Shown: positions 54,402-63,010 of the stretch, piece by piece
How the letters are laid out: each line of letters begins with the position of its first letter
Numbering within the stretch: position 1 is the first letter of the stretch
Source of the DNA: Roseibium aestuarii
Lineage (GTDB): Bacteria; Pseudomonadota; Alphaproteobacteria; Rhizobiales; Stappiaceae
NCBI RefSeq assembly: GCF_008477545.1
Contig: NZ_VORA01000002.1
Location: 620,001-684,000, forward strand
Length of the DNA: 64,000 bases
Direction: 5' to 3'
Made by a program: the position numbers and the translations under genes
Notes under the pieces: generated by a model
The model's database searches: none
What the model was told of the DNA's origin: nothing
The model's input: the letters and a program-made list of their open reading frames with translations, nothing else

Positions 54402-54482
54402 GAATTTCGCCTTCCGCACGCCCGAGCCGCCTGAAACAGGGGCAGCACGAGGCAAAGGGAAGGCGAAATTCGTGATTTTTTT
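54402..54482. terminator. Long hairpin between flgD and sciP, with T-runs on both strands
   Basis: A 14-bp perfect stem, GAATTTCGCCTTCC (54402-54415) with its complement (54458-54471), and a 42-base loop that itself can pair (GCC-CCTG with CAGG-GGC). On the plus strand GTGA and seven T follow. On the minus strand TTTGCATTTTG follows. It probably ends the fliK-flgD transcript; a plus-strand RNA could also end here. Confidence 0.6.
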
Positions 54483-54517
54483 CAAGGATGAAGGCCAAAG
54501 GACGGCAAAAGGGCCCT

Positions 54518-55183
54518 TCAGCCTGTGGAGCGGACGGACTGCACGGAGGTAACGGGCACCTCCACATCGCCGATCTTCAGCGTGGCTGAGTTTTCCGTCA
54601 TGTTCACCTCGTCGACGACACCGGTGATCTGGCTGGTGACGGTTTCCCGGTTTCCCTTGGCATCGTAGAGCTCGAAGGACACCGTATAGGCTCCCTCTGT
54701 CGCAGTGCCGCCACCGCTGGTCGTGCCGTTCCAGGACCAGGTTCCCTTGCCCTTCTCGACGCTGATCTCCTCGCGGTAGACGAGAGCCCCAAGCGAATTT
54801 CGAACCTCGACCTGACCGGCGGCCGCTTCCTTGACCGAATACTGCCAGGAAGCATTGTCATCGCGCAGCATGGTGGTATCGCCGGAGGCCGTGACCTCCT
54901 GACCGAGATAGCTCACATAGGCGGAGGCGCGGCTGCTCTCGAAACTCGCCAGCAGGTCTTCCAGATGGGCATTCGTCTGGATCGACTGTTCAACGGCGGA
55001 ATATTGAACGAGCTGATTGGTATATTCGGACGAATCCAGCGGGTCGAGCGGGTCCTGGTTCGTCACCTGGGTTGTCAGGAGCGCCAGAAACAGATCGTAA
55101 TTGGCCAGAAGCCCGGTGGTGGCTGCCGTCGACTTCGACGCGCTGGCGCCACCAGTCGACGAGGTTGCTGCTACTTCACTCAT
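54518..55183 (-). CDS. flgD: Flagellar hook capping protein FlgD
   Basis: 221 residues. FlgD sits on the growing hook tip and guides hook subunit assembly. The N-terminal signature is clear: YDLFLALLTTQVTNQDPLDPLDSSEYTNQLVQYSAVEQSI. The C-terminal half is beta-rich with FLIG-like segments (YTVSFELYDAKGN, TSQITGVVDEVNM). AAGGAG precedes ATG 55183. It follows fliK, the hook-length ruler, on the same strand. Confidence 0.93.
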   Translation of the reverse strand: MSEVAATSSTGGASASKSTAATTGLLANYDLFLALLTTQVTNQDPLDPLDSSEYTNQLVQYSAVEQSIQTNAHLEDLLASFESSRASAYVSYLGQEVTASGDTTMLRDDNASWQYSVKEAAAGQVEVRNSLGALVYREEISVEKGKGTWSWNGTTSGGGTATEGAYTVSFELYDAKGNRETVTSQITGVVDEVNMTENSATLKIGDVEVPVTSVQSVRSTG

Positions 55184-55366
55184 GTCACTAGGCTCCTTGC
55201 CCTGCAAACTGTGTCGTCGGGCCGCGTGCGACCCCTGCTGCCTTCCCCTGCCCTGTCCTGAGGCCCGCCACTCCGGCTCCAACGGCCGGATGTAGCACCC
55301 CCTGATCGAATTCCATTTTCCGAAGCCGCCGCATCACCCCCGTGACGCGACGCCCGAAACCCTTGC

Positions 55367-57562
55367 TCAGATCCGGATATCGAGCCCGGAGCTGCCGCGT
55401 GCGCCATAGCGCGCCGCCACCTCGGCCACAGCCGCCGGCTCCTCCGCGCCTCCGGCCCCGGAAGCCTGGCTCCAGCTCGGGGCGGACTGATCCTGACCGC
55501 CCTCGTTCCCGGCAAATGCCTGACCGCCCTGGTCCTGCAGGGAGAACTGGAGGTTCTCCATGTCGGCCTTCAGCCCGGCCTCCTGGAAGGCCCGCTCCAG
55601 TCCGCGCTGGTCGCGCAGGAACATGTCGAGGGTCTCCGGGCGCTCGACGGTCAGATGCGCATGCACCGTGCCGTCCTTGGCGACCTTGAGGCTCACATCG
55701 ACGCGGCCAAGCTCCGGCGGATCGAAGCGCATCTGGAACTTGGTCTCGCCCTTGGCCAGAGAATTGGCCATGGCACCGGCCACCTGCGTTGCCACATGAC
55801 CCGACTGCGCCTGGGTGGGCTGCGGCAGGGCACTGGCCCGACCCGTCGACAGGCTTTCACCATTGGTCATGGACTGGGTCGTCAACCCGCCCGTCAGGCC
55901 ATACGGATCCAGGGACACATCATACCCGGCCTCGGCATCGAGCGTCGTGGCAAGTGCAGCACCGGCCACCGCATCATCAACGGACGTGAAAACGCCGCCC
56001 GACGCCCCGACTTGCCCCTCCATCACCGCCGCCGTCACCGCATTGGCGGGACCAGCAGGAGCAGACGCAGCCTGTTCGCCGCCATTCACCTGACCCGGAA
56101 CCACCTGAACGCCACCGAGACGCTTCAGCCCCTGAGGATCATCCTCAACCGCCACATCAGGGCCTGCGGCCAGATCGACAGGGTCGGTCTCGGCCCCGGA
56201 AACCACATCAACCGCCTGCGCAGTGGTCGCCGAAGCAGCGCCTCCGGCCGTCGCAGCACGCGGCGCAGCGGAGGCAACCTCACCGCCCTCCTCGACGCCC
56301 GTCACCGCGTCTGCGGTGAGGAGATCACTCTCGCCCATCACGGACGGGGCGGATGCGCCAGTCGTCGCAGTGGCAACGGGACGCTCGGCATCAGGAGCCG
56401 GCGCACGCCTTGCGGAAACGGACACCAGACCTGCCGCATCCGCCTGGGCGGCAAGCTGGTCAAGCGGCGAAGCACCTTGCGCGCCCGTGGCACCAGGGGT
56501 GACAGCCGCCGCCGCAGGAGACACCGGAGCAGACGTCGCAGCCGGATCAGCCCCGCGCGTGACACCCCGTCCCGAAGCCTCTGCGGGCACAGCCGTGGGA
56601 GCCTCACCCGGCTTCGCCGCCTGCACCTGAGAGATGTCCGTCGGTGCAGCGCCATTTCTGCTCGACGCGGCAGCCGCCGGATCAACGGGCACCTGCACCA
56701 CACCGTCCGCCCCATCACGCGCAGCACCTGCCCGCGCCTCCAGCGGCAGACCGTCACGCCAGCGGCGCCCGCGCGACGGATCGGCAGCCAAGGCCGTTTC
56801 CTTCACACCCGGATCGAACTCGGTCGAAGGCGGAGCACGATCCGCAAGGGTGTCTCCTGCCACAATCGCCTCACGGGAGGCCGCCCCAGACCCGGTCGTC
56901 TGATCAGGAGCCGTGTCATCGGATGCCGCAGCCGCATCGGCAGTGGTCGCAAAAGGCTCCTGGTCCGGAGCGTCGCCCGCAGACGTCCCGGAAACGGCAG
57001 CGACAGACGCAACAGGCAAGGCATCGCCCGCAGGATCAGTCCCGGCCACACTGCGGAGACCCGCAGCCTGACCGGAGGCCGGAGCCTGCGGCAGACCCGC
57101 AGCACCGGACGGCAGCGGAGCCCCTGCGTCGACAGAGCCCTCTCCCGCAATTTCCGGAAGCCCGGCATCACTCGCCGCGCTCTGGCCGGACACGGCAGGA
57201 GCAGATGTGAGAGGATCGGCAATCTCGCCGGTCGGCACCGGCGTCTGCACGACCGGAACAGCCGGCGCCATCAGACTGGCGACCAGCTCTTCGACCAGCT
57301 CCTCCTCGTCGAGCGCCGGAACCTCGGAAAGCTCCGCAGGCGGCACCACCATCTCCGCGGCACCGGAAACACCCGGACGCGGCAGGCCCGATCCGCCAAA
57401 GCCGCCCTCTGCGGTTGCCGCCGGAACACCCGCGCCGGCCTCGCCACCCAGAAGGGACTGAAAGGCTCCGGGCACGCCGATCGGCAGGGCGGCGTCACTT
57501 CCGGCAGAACCTGCCGAAAGCGCGGGACCGGACACTCCTGTCAAAAAACCTGGCAGCTGCAC
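55367..57562 (-). CDS. fliK: Flagellar hook-length control protein FliK
   Basis: 731 residues. Most of it (about 1-580) is low-complexity, rich in Ala, Gly, Pro, Ser, Thr and Asp, as in many FliK rulers. The conserved C-terminal Flg_hook domain is intact (about 590-690: KFQMRFDPPELGRVDVSLKVAKDGTVHAHLTVERPETLDMFLRDQRGLERAFQEAGL). It measures hook length and switches the export gate. The start is probably GTG 57562. Length lies at the long end of the family. Confidence 0.9.
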   Translation of the reverse strand: MQLPGFLTGVSGPALSAGSAGSDAALPIGVPGAFQSLLGGEAGAGVPAATAEGGFGGSGLPRPGVSGAAEMVVPPAELSEVPALDEEELVEELVASLMAPAVPVVQTPVPTGEIADPLTSAPAVSGQSAASDAGLPEIAGEGSVDAGAPLPSGAAGLPQAPASGQAAGLRSVAGTDPAGDALPVASVAAVSGTSAGDAPDQEPFATTADAAAASDDTAPDQTTGSGAASREAIVAGDTLADRAPPSTEFDPGVKETALAADPSRGRRWRDGLPLEARAGAARDGADGVVQVPVDPAAAASSRNGAAPTDISQVQAAKPGEAPTAVPAEASGRGVTRGADPAATSAPVSPAAAAVTPGATGAQGASPLDQLAAQADAAGLVSVSARRAPAPDAERPVATATTGASAPSVMGESDLLTADAVTGVEEGGEVASAAPRAATAGGAASATTAQAVDVVSGAETDPVDLAAGPDVAVEDDPQGLKRLGGVQVVPGQVNGGEQAASAPAGPANAVTAAVMEGQVGASGGVFTSVDDAVAGAALATTLDAEAGYDVSLDPYGLTGGLTTQSMTNGESLSTGRASALPQPTQAQSGHVATQVAGAMANSLAKGETKFQMRFDPPELGRVDVSLKVAKDGTVHAHLTVERPETLDMFLRDQRGLERAFQEAGLKADMENLQFSLQDQGGQAFAGNEGGQDQSAPSWSQASGAGGAEEPAAVAEVAARYGARGSSGLDIRI

Positions 57563-57992
57563 GCTTCACTCTTTCCCGGCTTGCGCCGTCACCGGACGGC
57601 AGTCTTGTCTACCGCTCAGGAAGCAAGTGCGGGGCCAGAAGCCAAGTCATTGAAAAGCATAAATTATCCCGATGTCCGCGACCGCCTGGAGGAATCCGAT
57701 TCCGCCCGCACCCGGAATCCTTTTCCCACCCGGCAAGCCCTGCCGGGCGGCGCCAACGCAAACGATTGGCGAAAACCGGCTTCCTCTGTATAGTGCGGCC
57801 AAATCTGAAACGACCCTGCGACGCGAACGCAAGGCCATGCCCCGGACCTTCTTGACGCACCCCATCTCCGGAACGGGCGTACCGCAAGATCTTCCGAGAC
57901 CGGCACAGGCTCCCCTGACAGAGCGGTCGGACCGACATGTCACGGCCGGAGCGCTTGTCAATGTCCGCAGAACAACACCCTAGGTGATTGGC
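57563..57992. other. Intergenic region between divergent fliK and mnmA
   Basis: 430 bases, no credible gene. It holds a 7-bp hairpin (CCCGGCA/TGCCGGG, 57730-57748) and a good plus-strand promoter (57766-57794). Nothing CtrA-like was seen for fliK. Confidence 0.5.
57766..57794 (+). promoter_or_regulatory. Sigma-70-type promoter, probably for mnmA
   Basis: TTGGCG (57766-57771), a 17-base spacer and TATAGT (57789-57794). It would give a leader of about 190 bases before mnmA. Confidence 0.6.
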
Positions 57993-59177
57993 ATGCTCAA
58001 CAGCCTCGGCCTTCCCGGCCGCCCTGAAGACACCCGCGTCGTCGTGGCCATGTCCGGCGGCGTCGACAGCTCCGTCGTGGCCGCTCTTCTCGCCGACCAG
58101 GGCTATGAAGTGATCGGCGTGACCCTGCAGCTCTACGATCATGGCGCCATGGTTTCCAAGGCAAAGTCCTGCTGCGCCGGCGTGGACATTCACGATGCCC
58201 GCCGGGCGGCCGAAAAGATCGGCATTCCCCATTACGTCCTCGACTACGAAAGCCGGTTCAAGGAACAGGTGATGGACCGTTTCGCCGACAGCTACATGGC
58301 GGGAGAAACGCCGATCCCCTGCGTTTCCTGCAATCAGACCGTGAAATTCAAGGACCTGCTGCAGACCGCGAAGGACCTGGGCGCCGACGTGCTGGCCACC
58401 GGCCACTATGTGCGTTCCGAGACCACCGGCAACAAGCGCAGCCTCTTCCGCCCGGTCGACCAAGACCGGGACCAGAGCTACTTCCTCTTCGCGACCACGC
58501 AGGAACAGCTGGATTTCATCCGCTTTCCCCTCGGCGCCATGTCCAAGCCGCAGGTGCGCGAACTCGCGACCCACTACGGCCTGTCCGTCGCCAACAAGCC
58601 GGACAGCCAGGACATCTGCTTCGTGCCCAATGGCGACTATGCCGAGGTAATCAAGAAGCTGCGCCCCAATGCGGCCGAGCCAGGCGAGATCGTTCATATG
58701 GACGGCTCCGTCCTCGGACGTCATGAAGGCATCATCCACTTCACCATCGGCCAGCGCCGCGGGCTCGGGGTTGCCACCGGCGAACCGCTCTACGTGGTGC
58801 GGCTGGATCCGGACACGAAGCGGGTAATCGTCGGCCCGCGCGAGGCCCTTGCCACCCGCAAGGTCGTCCTGCGCGAACTCAACTGGCTAGGGGACCAGCC
58901 CCTGGATGAGGGCGACACGCTCGAGATCTTCGCCAAGGTCCGCTCCACCCGTCCGCCCGCACCGGCCCGTCTCTCGAACCACGATGGCGTGATCAGCGTG
59001 GAACTCACCTCAGGCGAAAGAGGGGTAGCGCCGGGACAGGCATGCGTGTTCTATGACAGCGACGGCACCGACGCCCGGGTTCTGGGCGGCGGCTGGATCG
59101 ACCGGGCGGAACGGGATGGCGCCTGGGCCGTTGACAAGGATGCTGACAAGGATCAGGCACCCCGCCTGTCGGCCTGA
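57993..59177 (+). CDS. mnmA: tRNA-specific 2-thiouridylase MnmA
   Basis: 394 residues. It thiolates U34 of Glu, Gln and Lys tRNAs. The PP-loop is [16 protein letters not shown]. The first catalytic cysteine lies in [10 protein letters not shown] and the second in [13 protein letters not shown]. The family motif GHYVRSE and [14 protein letters not shown] are intact. ATG 57993 is chosen because AGGTGA lies seven bases upstream; GTG 57984 is an alternative. Confidence 0.96.
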   Translation: MLNSLGLPGRPEDTRVVVAMSGGVDSSVVAALLADQGYEVIGVTLQLYDHGAMVSKAKSCCAGVDIHDARRAAEKIGIPHYVLDYESRFKEQVMDRFADSYMAGETPIPCVSCNQTVKFKDLLQTAKDLGADVLATGHYVRSETTGNKRSLFRPVDQDRDQSYFLFATTQEQLDFIRFPLGAMSKPQVRELATHYGLSVANKPDSQDICFVPNGDYAEVIKKLRPNAAEPGEIVHMDGSVLGRHEGIIHFTIGQRRGLGVATGEPLYVVRLDPDTKRVIVGPREALATRKVVLRELNWLGDQPLDEGDTLEIFAKVRSTRPPAPARLSNHDGVISVELTSGERGVAPGQACVFYDSDGTDARVLGGGWIDRAERDGAWAVDKDADKDQAPRLSA

Positions 59178-59240
59178 CCGTCCCGGTCCGGCGCGGCAGG
59201 CGCCCATCAGGGGCCTGTCACAGAGCACGGGGAAAGCGGG

Positions 59241-59951
59241 ATGGCACGACAGGGACGACTGGCACTCAAGCTCAAGGCCCTGTCGCGGTCGGCGGACCGG
59301 CACCTCGCCCGCTTCACGCCGCGCCTGCGCACCTCCGTGCTTGATGAAAGGGCCGTCCGATCGGCCTATGCCCGCTGGGCGCCGGTCTATGATCTGGTCT
59401 TCCGCGCGCCCCTCTACTGGGGCCGCCGCGCCGCCGTCGACACCATCAACCCGCTCGCAGGGAAGGTGCTTGAGGCAGGTGTGGGCACCGGGATGTCCCT
59501 GTCGCGCTATCGCCCTCACCTGAGCGTGACCGGCATCGACCTATCGCGGGAGATGCTGGACAAGGCGCGCAAGCGTGCCACCCACATGCCGCATGTGGAC
59601 GCCATCCTGGAAATGGACGCCGGCAACCTCGACTTTCCCAACAGTCATTTCGACGTGACCGTGGCAATGTACCTGCTGCCCGTCGTCCCCGACCCGCGCA
59701 AGGTCATGGCGGAGCTCGCCCGCGTCACCCGCCCCGGCGGCCAGGTCATTCTGGTGAACCATTTTTCTGCCGAACGCGGGATCCGCGCCACCCTCGAACG
59801 GCTTCTCGCGCGCGCCTCCGACACGATCGGCTGGGACCCGCTCTTCCCGCGAGAACAGGTGATGGATATCGCAGGCCTCACCCTCATGGACAGCCGCGCC
59901 CTGCCCCCTGCGCGCCTTTTCACCCTGCTGCGCTTCGTGAAGGAAGGTTGA
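59241..59951 (+). CDS. pmtA: Phosphatidylethanolamine N-methyltransferase, PmtA type
   Basis: 236 residues. Class I SAM methyltransferase with motif I VLEAGVGTGMSL, the acidic residue in TGIDLSREML and motif II DVTVAMYLLPVVPDP. The N-terminal YARWAPVYDLVF and the late GQVILVNHFS match Rhodobacter/Sinorhizobium-type PmtA, which methylates phosphatidylethanolamine toward phosphatidylcholine at the membrane. A ubiquinone methyltransferase or another UbiE-like role is a less likely alternative. Confidence 0.88.
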   Translation: MARQGRLALKLKALSRSADRHLARFTPRLRTSVLDERAVRSAYARWAPVYDLVFRAPLYWGRRAAVDTINPLAGKVLEAGVGTGMSLSRYRPHLSVTGIDLSREMLDKARKRATHMPHVDAILEMDAGNLDFPNSHFDVTVAMYLLPVVPDPRKVMAELARVTRPGGQVILVNHFSAERGIRATLERLLARASDTIGWDPLFPREQVMDIAGLTLMDSRALPPARLFTLLRFVKEG

Positions 59952-60126
59952 GGGGCGCGAGGAACCGGCCGCACCGTTGAGACCGCTGAACCACGGGCGC
60001 CGCGAGCCAGCCCATATGCCGCTGAGTTCCTGACGCCACGCCCTTGTGTTCACAGCACTTTCCACAGGCTGTCCAAGGCACTGCGTGGCTTTTTCAAAAT
60101 TCTCGAACCGCAGCCGCTTCCCCCGC

Positions 60127-60156
60127 TTGACAGGGCGCCGATCCGATCACTATAAG
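60127..60156 (+). promoter_or_regulatory. Sigma-70-type promoter for tRNA-Met
   Basis: TTGACA (60127-60132), an 18-base spacer and TATAAG (60151-60156). Transcription would start about 35 bases before the tRNA. Confidence 0.7.
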
Positions 60157-60196
60157 CACCCCACATTCGCTGGCACCAAGCGCTGCCGGCCCGGAT

Positions 60197-60273
60197 GGCG
60201 GAGTAGCTCAGTCGGTTAGAGCAGCGGAATCATAATCCGCGTGTCGGGGGTTCGAGTCCCTCCTCCGCTACCA
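60197..60273 (+). tRNA. tRNA-Met (anticodon CAT), elongator type
   Basis: 77 bases with full cloverleaf: acceptor GGCGGAG with CTCCGCT, D arm GCTC/GAGC, anticodon stem GCGGA/TCCGC with loop ATCATAA, T arm GGGGG/CCCTC and an encoded CCA end. The anticodon is CAT. It is the elongator form by its acceptor and overall similarity, though CAT tRNAs can also be tRNA-Ile2. Confidence 0.93.
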
Positions 60274-60563
60274 ATTCCTCCCAATAAAATTCTGATGGCG
60301 TGATCTCGATACTCGAGACCGAGCCGGCTCGTTCAACACCCTGAGCTGCGTTCCAAGCTTCAGATGCGGACGCTTCGATACGGCGCGATGCGGTGCGTGC
60401 TGTCGGCCATAAGACCAGGCAACGGCAATTTTCCTCACGATTTCAAACGGAACGCGATGGCGCGTTCCACTGGCTGTGTGAGCGGAATGCGGTCCTGATC
60501 TGACGCAGTTTCTCTCAGACGCTGAGTTGCAAGGGAAGGCCGAGTTGCCGGACCAAGCCCAAC
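60274..60563. other. Non-coding stretch after tRNA-Met
   Basis: 290 bases between the tRNA and the AraC gene. No gene, clear terminator or direct repeat of the tRNA end was seen within the window. Confidence 0.4.
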
Positions 60564-61655
60564 TCACTCGGCGCGCAAGAGCCAATCCGAGAAGGTGCGC
60601 GACGGTGAGCGCCGGGGAAGATGACCGCAGAGCCTGGCTTGCCTGGCTTCTCGGGGCGTGAAACCGAACTCTGCCTGGAAGTGCCGCGAGAACAGCGACT
60701 GGTTGGTGTAGCCGTAGGTGTAGGCAATCGTGCTGATCAGCCGGTGATCCTTCGAATTGGCCAGCGCCCTGCAGGCAGCCGTCAACCGGCGCTGCTTGAT
60801 GAACCCGGCGACACCGCCGTGCGGTTCGAACAGATAGTAGAGCTGGCGTCGCGACAGGTTCAGCGCCTTGCAGATGCTGTCTGCCCCGAGATCCGAAGAC
60901 GCGAGATTGTCCTGGATGTACTTGCGGGCGAGGTTGAACCGGCCGACGGACACCGGACGCTCGGCCGCAGCAAGAGCGTCCGCGGTCGGAGCGACGAGCG
61001 CCCTCAGGAGCAAGGTGAGGGTTTCGACCAGCAGAGAGATATCGGACACAGTCATCACGGCCAGGCGCGTTTCCACACCGACAAGGAAATCCTTGAGGAT
61101 ATTCGCCATCGAACCGGTCAGCCGACGGAAGCAGGCAGCATCGATGGCCTCGGCGATTTCGCTGAAATCGTCGCGCTGCAGGTAAAGGCTAAGGACGTCC
61201 GTCTCGTTCGCACGCCCGGCAAACGGGTAGGCCAGCGACTTCAGATCCAGTGACCCGGCTCGCGCTTCGACAACGCTTTCCATGCCCTGGCTTGTCAGCA
61301 CCCCGCCCTTGACCAGGGTCAGGCACCAGTGATCGATGCCGGAGGTCGCCACGTGGTCCTCGCCGTGGCGGAACGCCATGGGGTCCATGCGGGCGGAGAC
61401 CAGATGCAGTGCCCCCAGATCATAGGCGCGACCGGCCGCGCGGAAGCCGGGTCTCGGCGTCTCGACCTGGGAGACATCGAGGATCGGCGATACAAGATCA
61501 CGCCACCGGGCGAACTGGCCCTCCGGCTCCTGACGCGCGGTCGTGAACCGGTCGATCCGGATCGGTTGATCCAGGACATTCGCCGCAGAAGCGTTGCGGC
61601 CTGCCCCCTTGCTGTCCGCAGAAGCCAACGCCCCGGCCCTCATCGTCGTCGTCAC
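60564..61655 (-). CDS. AraC-family transcriptional regulator (B)
   Basis: 363 residues. The C-terminal AraC DNA-binding domain (about 260-345) is clear: ICKALNLSRRQLYYLFEPHGGVAGFIKQRRLTAACRAL (first helix-turn-helix) and ISTIAYTYGYTNQSLFSRHFQAEFGFTPREARQARL (second). The N-terminal 250 residues form a ligand-binding-type domain of the AraC_binding_2 kind. The start is GTG 61655, four bases overlapping the upstream regulator gene (GTGA), with GGGGAG six bases before it. Target genes are unknown. Confidence 0.88.
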   Translation of the reverse strand: MTTTMRAGALASADSKGAGRNASAANVLDQPIRIDRFTTARQEPEGQFARWRDLVSPILDVSQVETPRPGFRAAGRAYDLGALHLVSARMDPMAFRHGEDHVATSGIDHWCLTLVKGGVLTSQGMESVVEARAGSLDLKSLAYPFAGRANETDVLSLYLQRDDFSEIAEAIDAACFRRLTGSMANILKDFLVGVETRLAVMTVSDISLLVETLTLLLRALVAPTADALAAAERPVSVGRFNLARKYIQDNLASSDLGADSICKALNLSRRQLYYLFEPHGGVAGFIKQRRLTAACRALANSKDHRLISTIAYTYGYTNQSLFSRHFQAEFGFTPREARQARLCGHLPRRSPSRTFSDWLLRAE

Positions 61656-62803
61656 GGGCGCTCCCCTTGCGGGGATGCGGCCTGAAGCCTCGCCTCGTCC
61701 CGCAACCAGCGTTCATAGGTCGAGGTTGCGAGCGTGTGCCTCGCCATGTCTCTGGCATCGCTCGGAGACCAGCCGAAATGCGCCTTGAACACCCGGCTGA
61801 AGTGGGCGCCGTTGCAAAATCCGAAGTCTTCGGCAATCGACATGACCGGACTTTCTCCGCTGTTGGCCAGGATCGCCTTGAAGCACGCCAGCAGCCGACG
61901 CCCGCGAATGTAGTTCTGCACGCCTCCGCACTCCTCGAAGAGATCGTTCATCCGGCGTTTCGACAGAGCCAGAACGGATCGAATGGTGTCGGGAGACAGG
62001 TCCGGTGACTTCAGATGCGCGTCCACGTGTTGCCGGGCCAGTTCCAGGCGGGTTGCGCGCATCGGATGGCTGGCCGCGACGATGTCATCGGGCAGGCGCG
62101 ACAGACAGGCACGGATCATGGCAAGCGTCGTGGAGGCGACCGTTGCCGCCTCCTCCTTGGGGATCCCCGGCAACACGCCGCCCAGAGCCGTCAGATATTG
62201 ACCCAACAGGGGATGAATGGATGCGGCGCCATCAGCGGAACTCAACCAGTTCAACGTGTCTTCCAGGCCACTGACCTGATCGGGATCCAGATAGAACATG
62301 ATCTGGTCGCTGTCGGTCACGGTCCCTGCCAGTTGGTTGTCCGGGGTTCTGATGTTCACCTCCCCTGGGGCGTATCGAAAGCGTTTGCCGTCGACGACGT
62401 ATTCGGCCTCACCTTTGAGACGGACCATCAAGATCCAAGGATAGGAATCCGTGAGCGAGGGATCCTTCTTTTCGGGCGGTAAAAACGTATAACCGTCCGA
62501 TTTTACGTCCAGAATTGGGAGGCCATCAAAATAATACCCGCTGATATCCGAGTAAAATCCTTCCTGTGGCGACCGCCCGGCAAGTGGACTTAACTTTCTT
62601 ACAAAAGGCTGCATTTCCTGAGTGATGTAGGCCAGCTGATCCTTCGCCGGAAGGCCGCGGGTGCTCAGGCGAACTCCAGGCACAAAAAGGTCCAGGTCGC
62701 CGCTCGCGGATCCCGGGAATAGCGATTGGCGGAAATCCAGATCATCTCGCAAGACTAAACGATACCTGCCTGACTTGCGGGCCGCCGGACAACCGGACCG
62801 CAC
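61652..62803 (-). CDS. AraC-family transcriptional regulator (A)
   Basis: Up to 383 residues; the start is uncertain (GTG 62803 is the first possible). The C-terminal domain has IRSVLALSKRRMNDLFEECGGVQNYIRGRRLLACFKAIL and MSIAEDFGFCNGAHFSRVFKAHFGWSPSDARDMAR, both helix-turn-helix parts of AraC. The N-terminal part resembles that of the next regulator. The two genes overlap and are co-translated. They look like an old duplication, so they may act as a pair. Confidence 0.85.
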   Translation of the reverse strand: MRSGCPAARKSGRYRLVLRDDLDFRQSLFPGSASGDLDLFVPGVRLSTRGLPAKDQLAYITQEMQPFVRKLSPLAGRSPQEGFYSDISGYYFDGLPILDVKSDGYTFLPPEKKDPSLTDSYPWILMVRLKGEAEYVVDGKRFRYAPGEVNIRTPDNQLAGTVTDSDQIMFYLDPDQVSGLEDTLNWLSSADGAASIHPLLGQYLTALGGVLPGIPKEEAATVASTTLAMIRACLSRLPDDIVAASHPMRATRLELARQHVDAHLKSPDLSPDTIRSVLALSKRRMNDLFEECGGVQNYIRGRRLLACFKAILANSGESPVMSIAEDFGFCNGAHFSRVFKAHFGWSPSDARDMARHTLATSTYERWLRDEARLQAASPQGERP

Positions 62804-62898
62804 CGCTCAAAAAACCGCGCCTTACGGACGTCTTGAGAAATTTCCTGCTGCACAATGCCAGAAACATTACACGACAGAGCTTTGAGCTGAAACAATAT

Positions 62899-62923
62899 TG
62901 CGCAGGTGACGCTGCGCATTTTT
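62899..62923. terminator. Hairpin after the TIGR03032-like gene
   Basis: TGCGCAG (62899-62905) with CTGCGCA (62912-62918), then TTTTT on the plus strand and ATATTGTTTC on the minus strand. It lies about 95 bases after the minus-strand gene stop. A terminator is likely; which strand it serves is not certain. Confidence 0.5.
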
Positions 62924-63010
62924 CAAACAAAGCCTGAAAAACTTCGCCACTCTTCGAGAATGTGCAAGCGCTTCAGGAGACGTCATCGCCTTCCGCCCGC
63001 TGCAACTGGC

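Larger units (their letters stand above)
54194..54517. other. Intergenic region between flgD and sciP
   Basis: 324 bases, AT-richer than the rest of the window, with no credible gene. It holds the sciP leader hairpin, the CtrA-like inverted repeat, a TATAGT -10-like sequence on the minus strand (54289-54284) without a good -35, and the long hairpin near flgD. Confidence 0.55.

Noticed and set aside
55655..57793. A 712-codon plus-strand frame opposite fliK
   Set aside because: It is very Arg- and His-rich, as expected from antisense reading of a low-complexity Ala/Gly/Pro gene. FliK has its conserved C-terminal domain on the minus strand.
60197..60273. tRNA-Met as an integration site with an island behind it
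   Set aside because: No integrase and no repeat of the tRNA 3' end were found inside the window, so this is kept only as a possibility and not as a called element.
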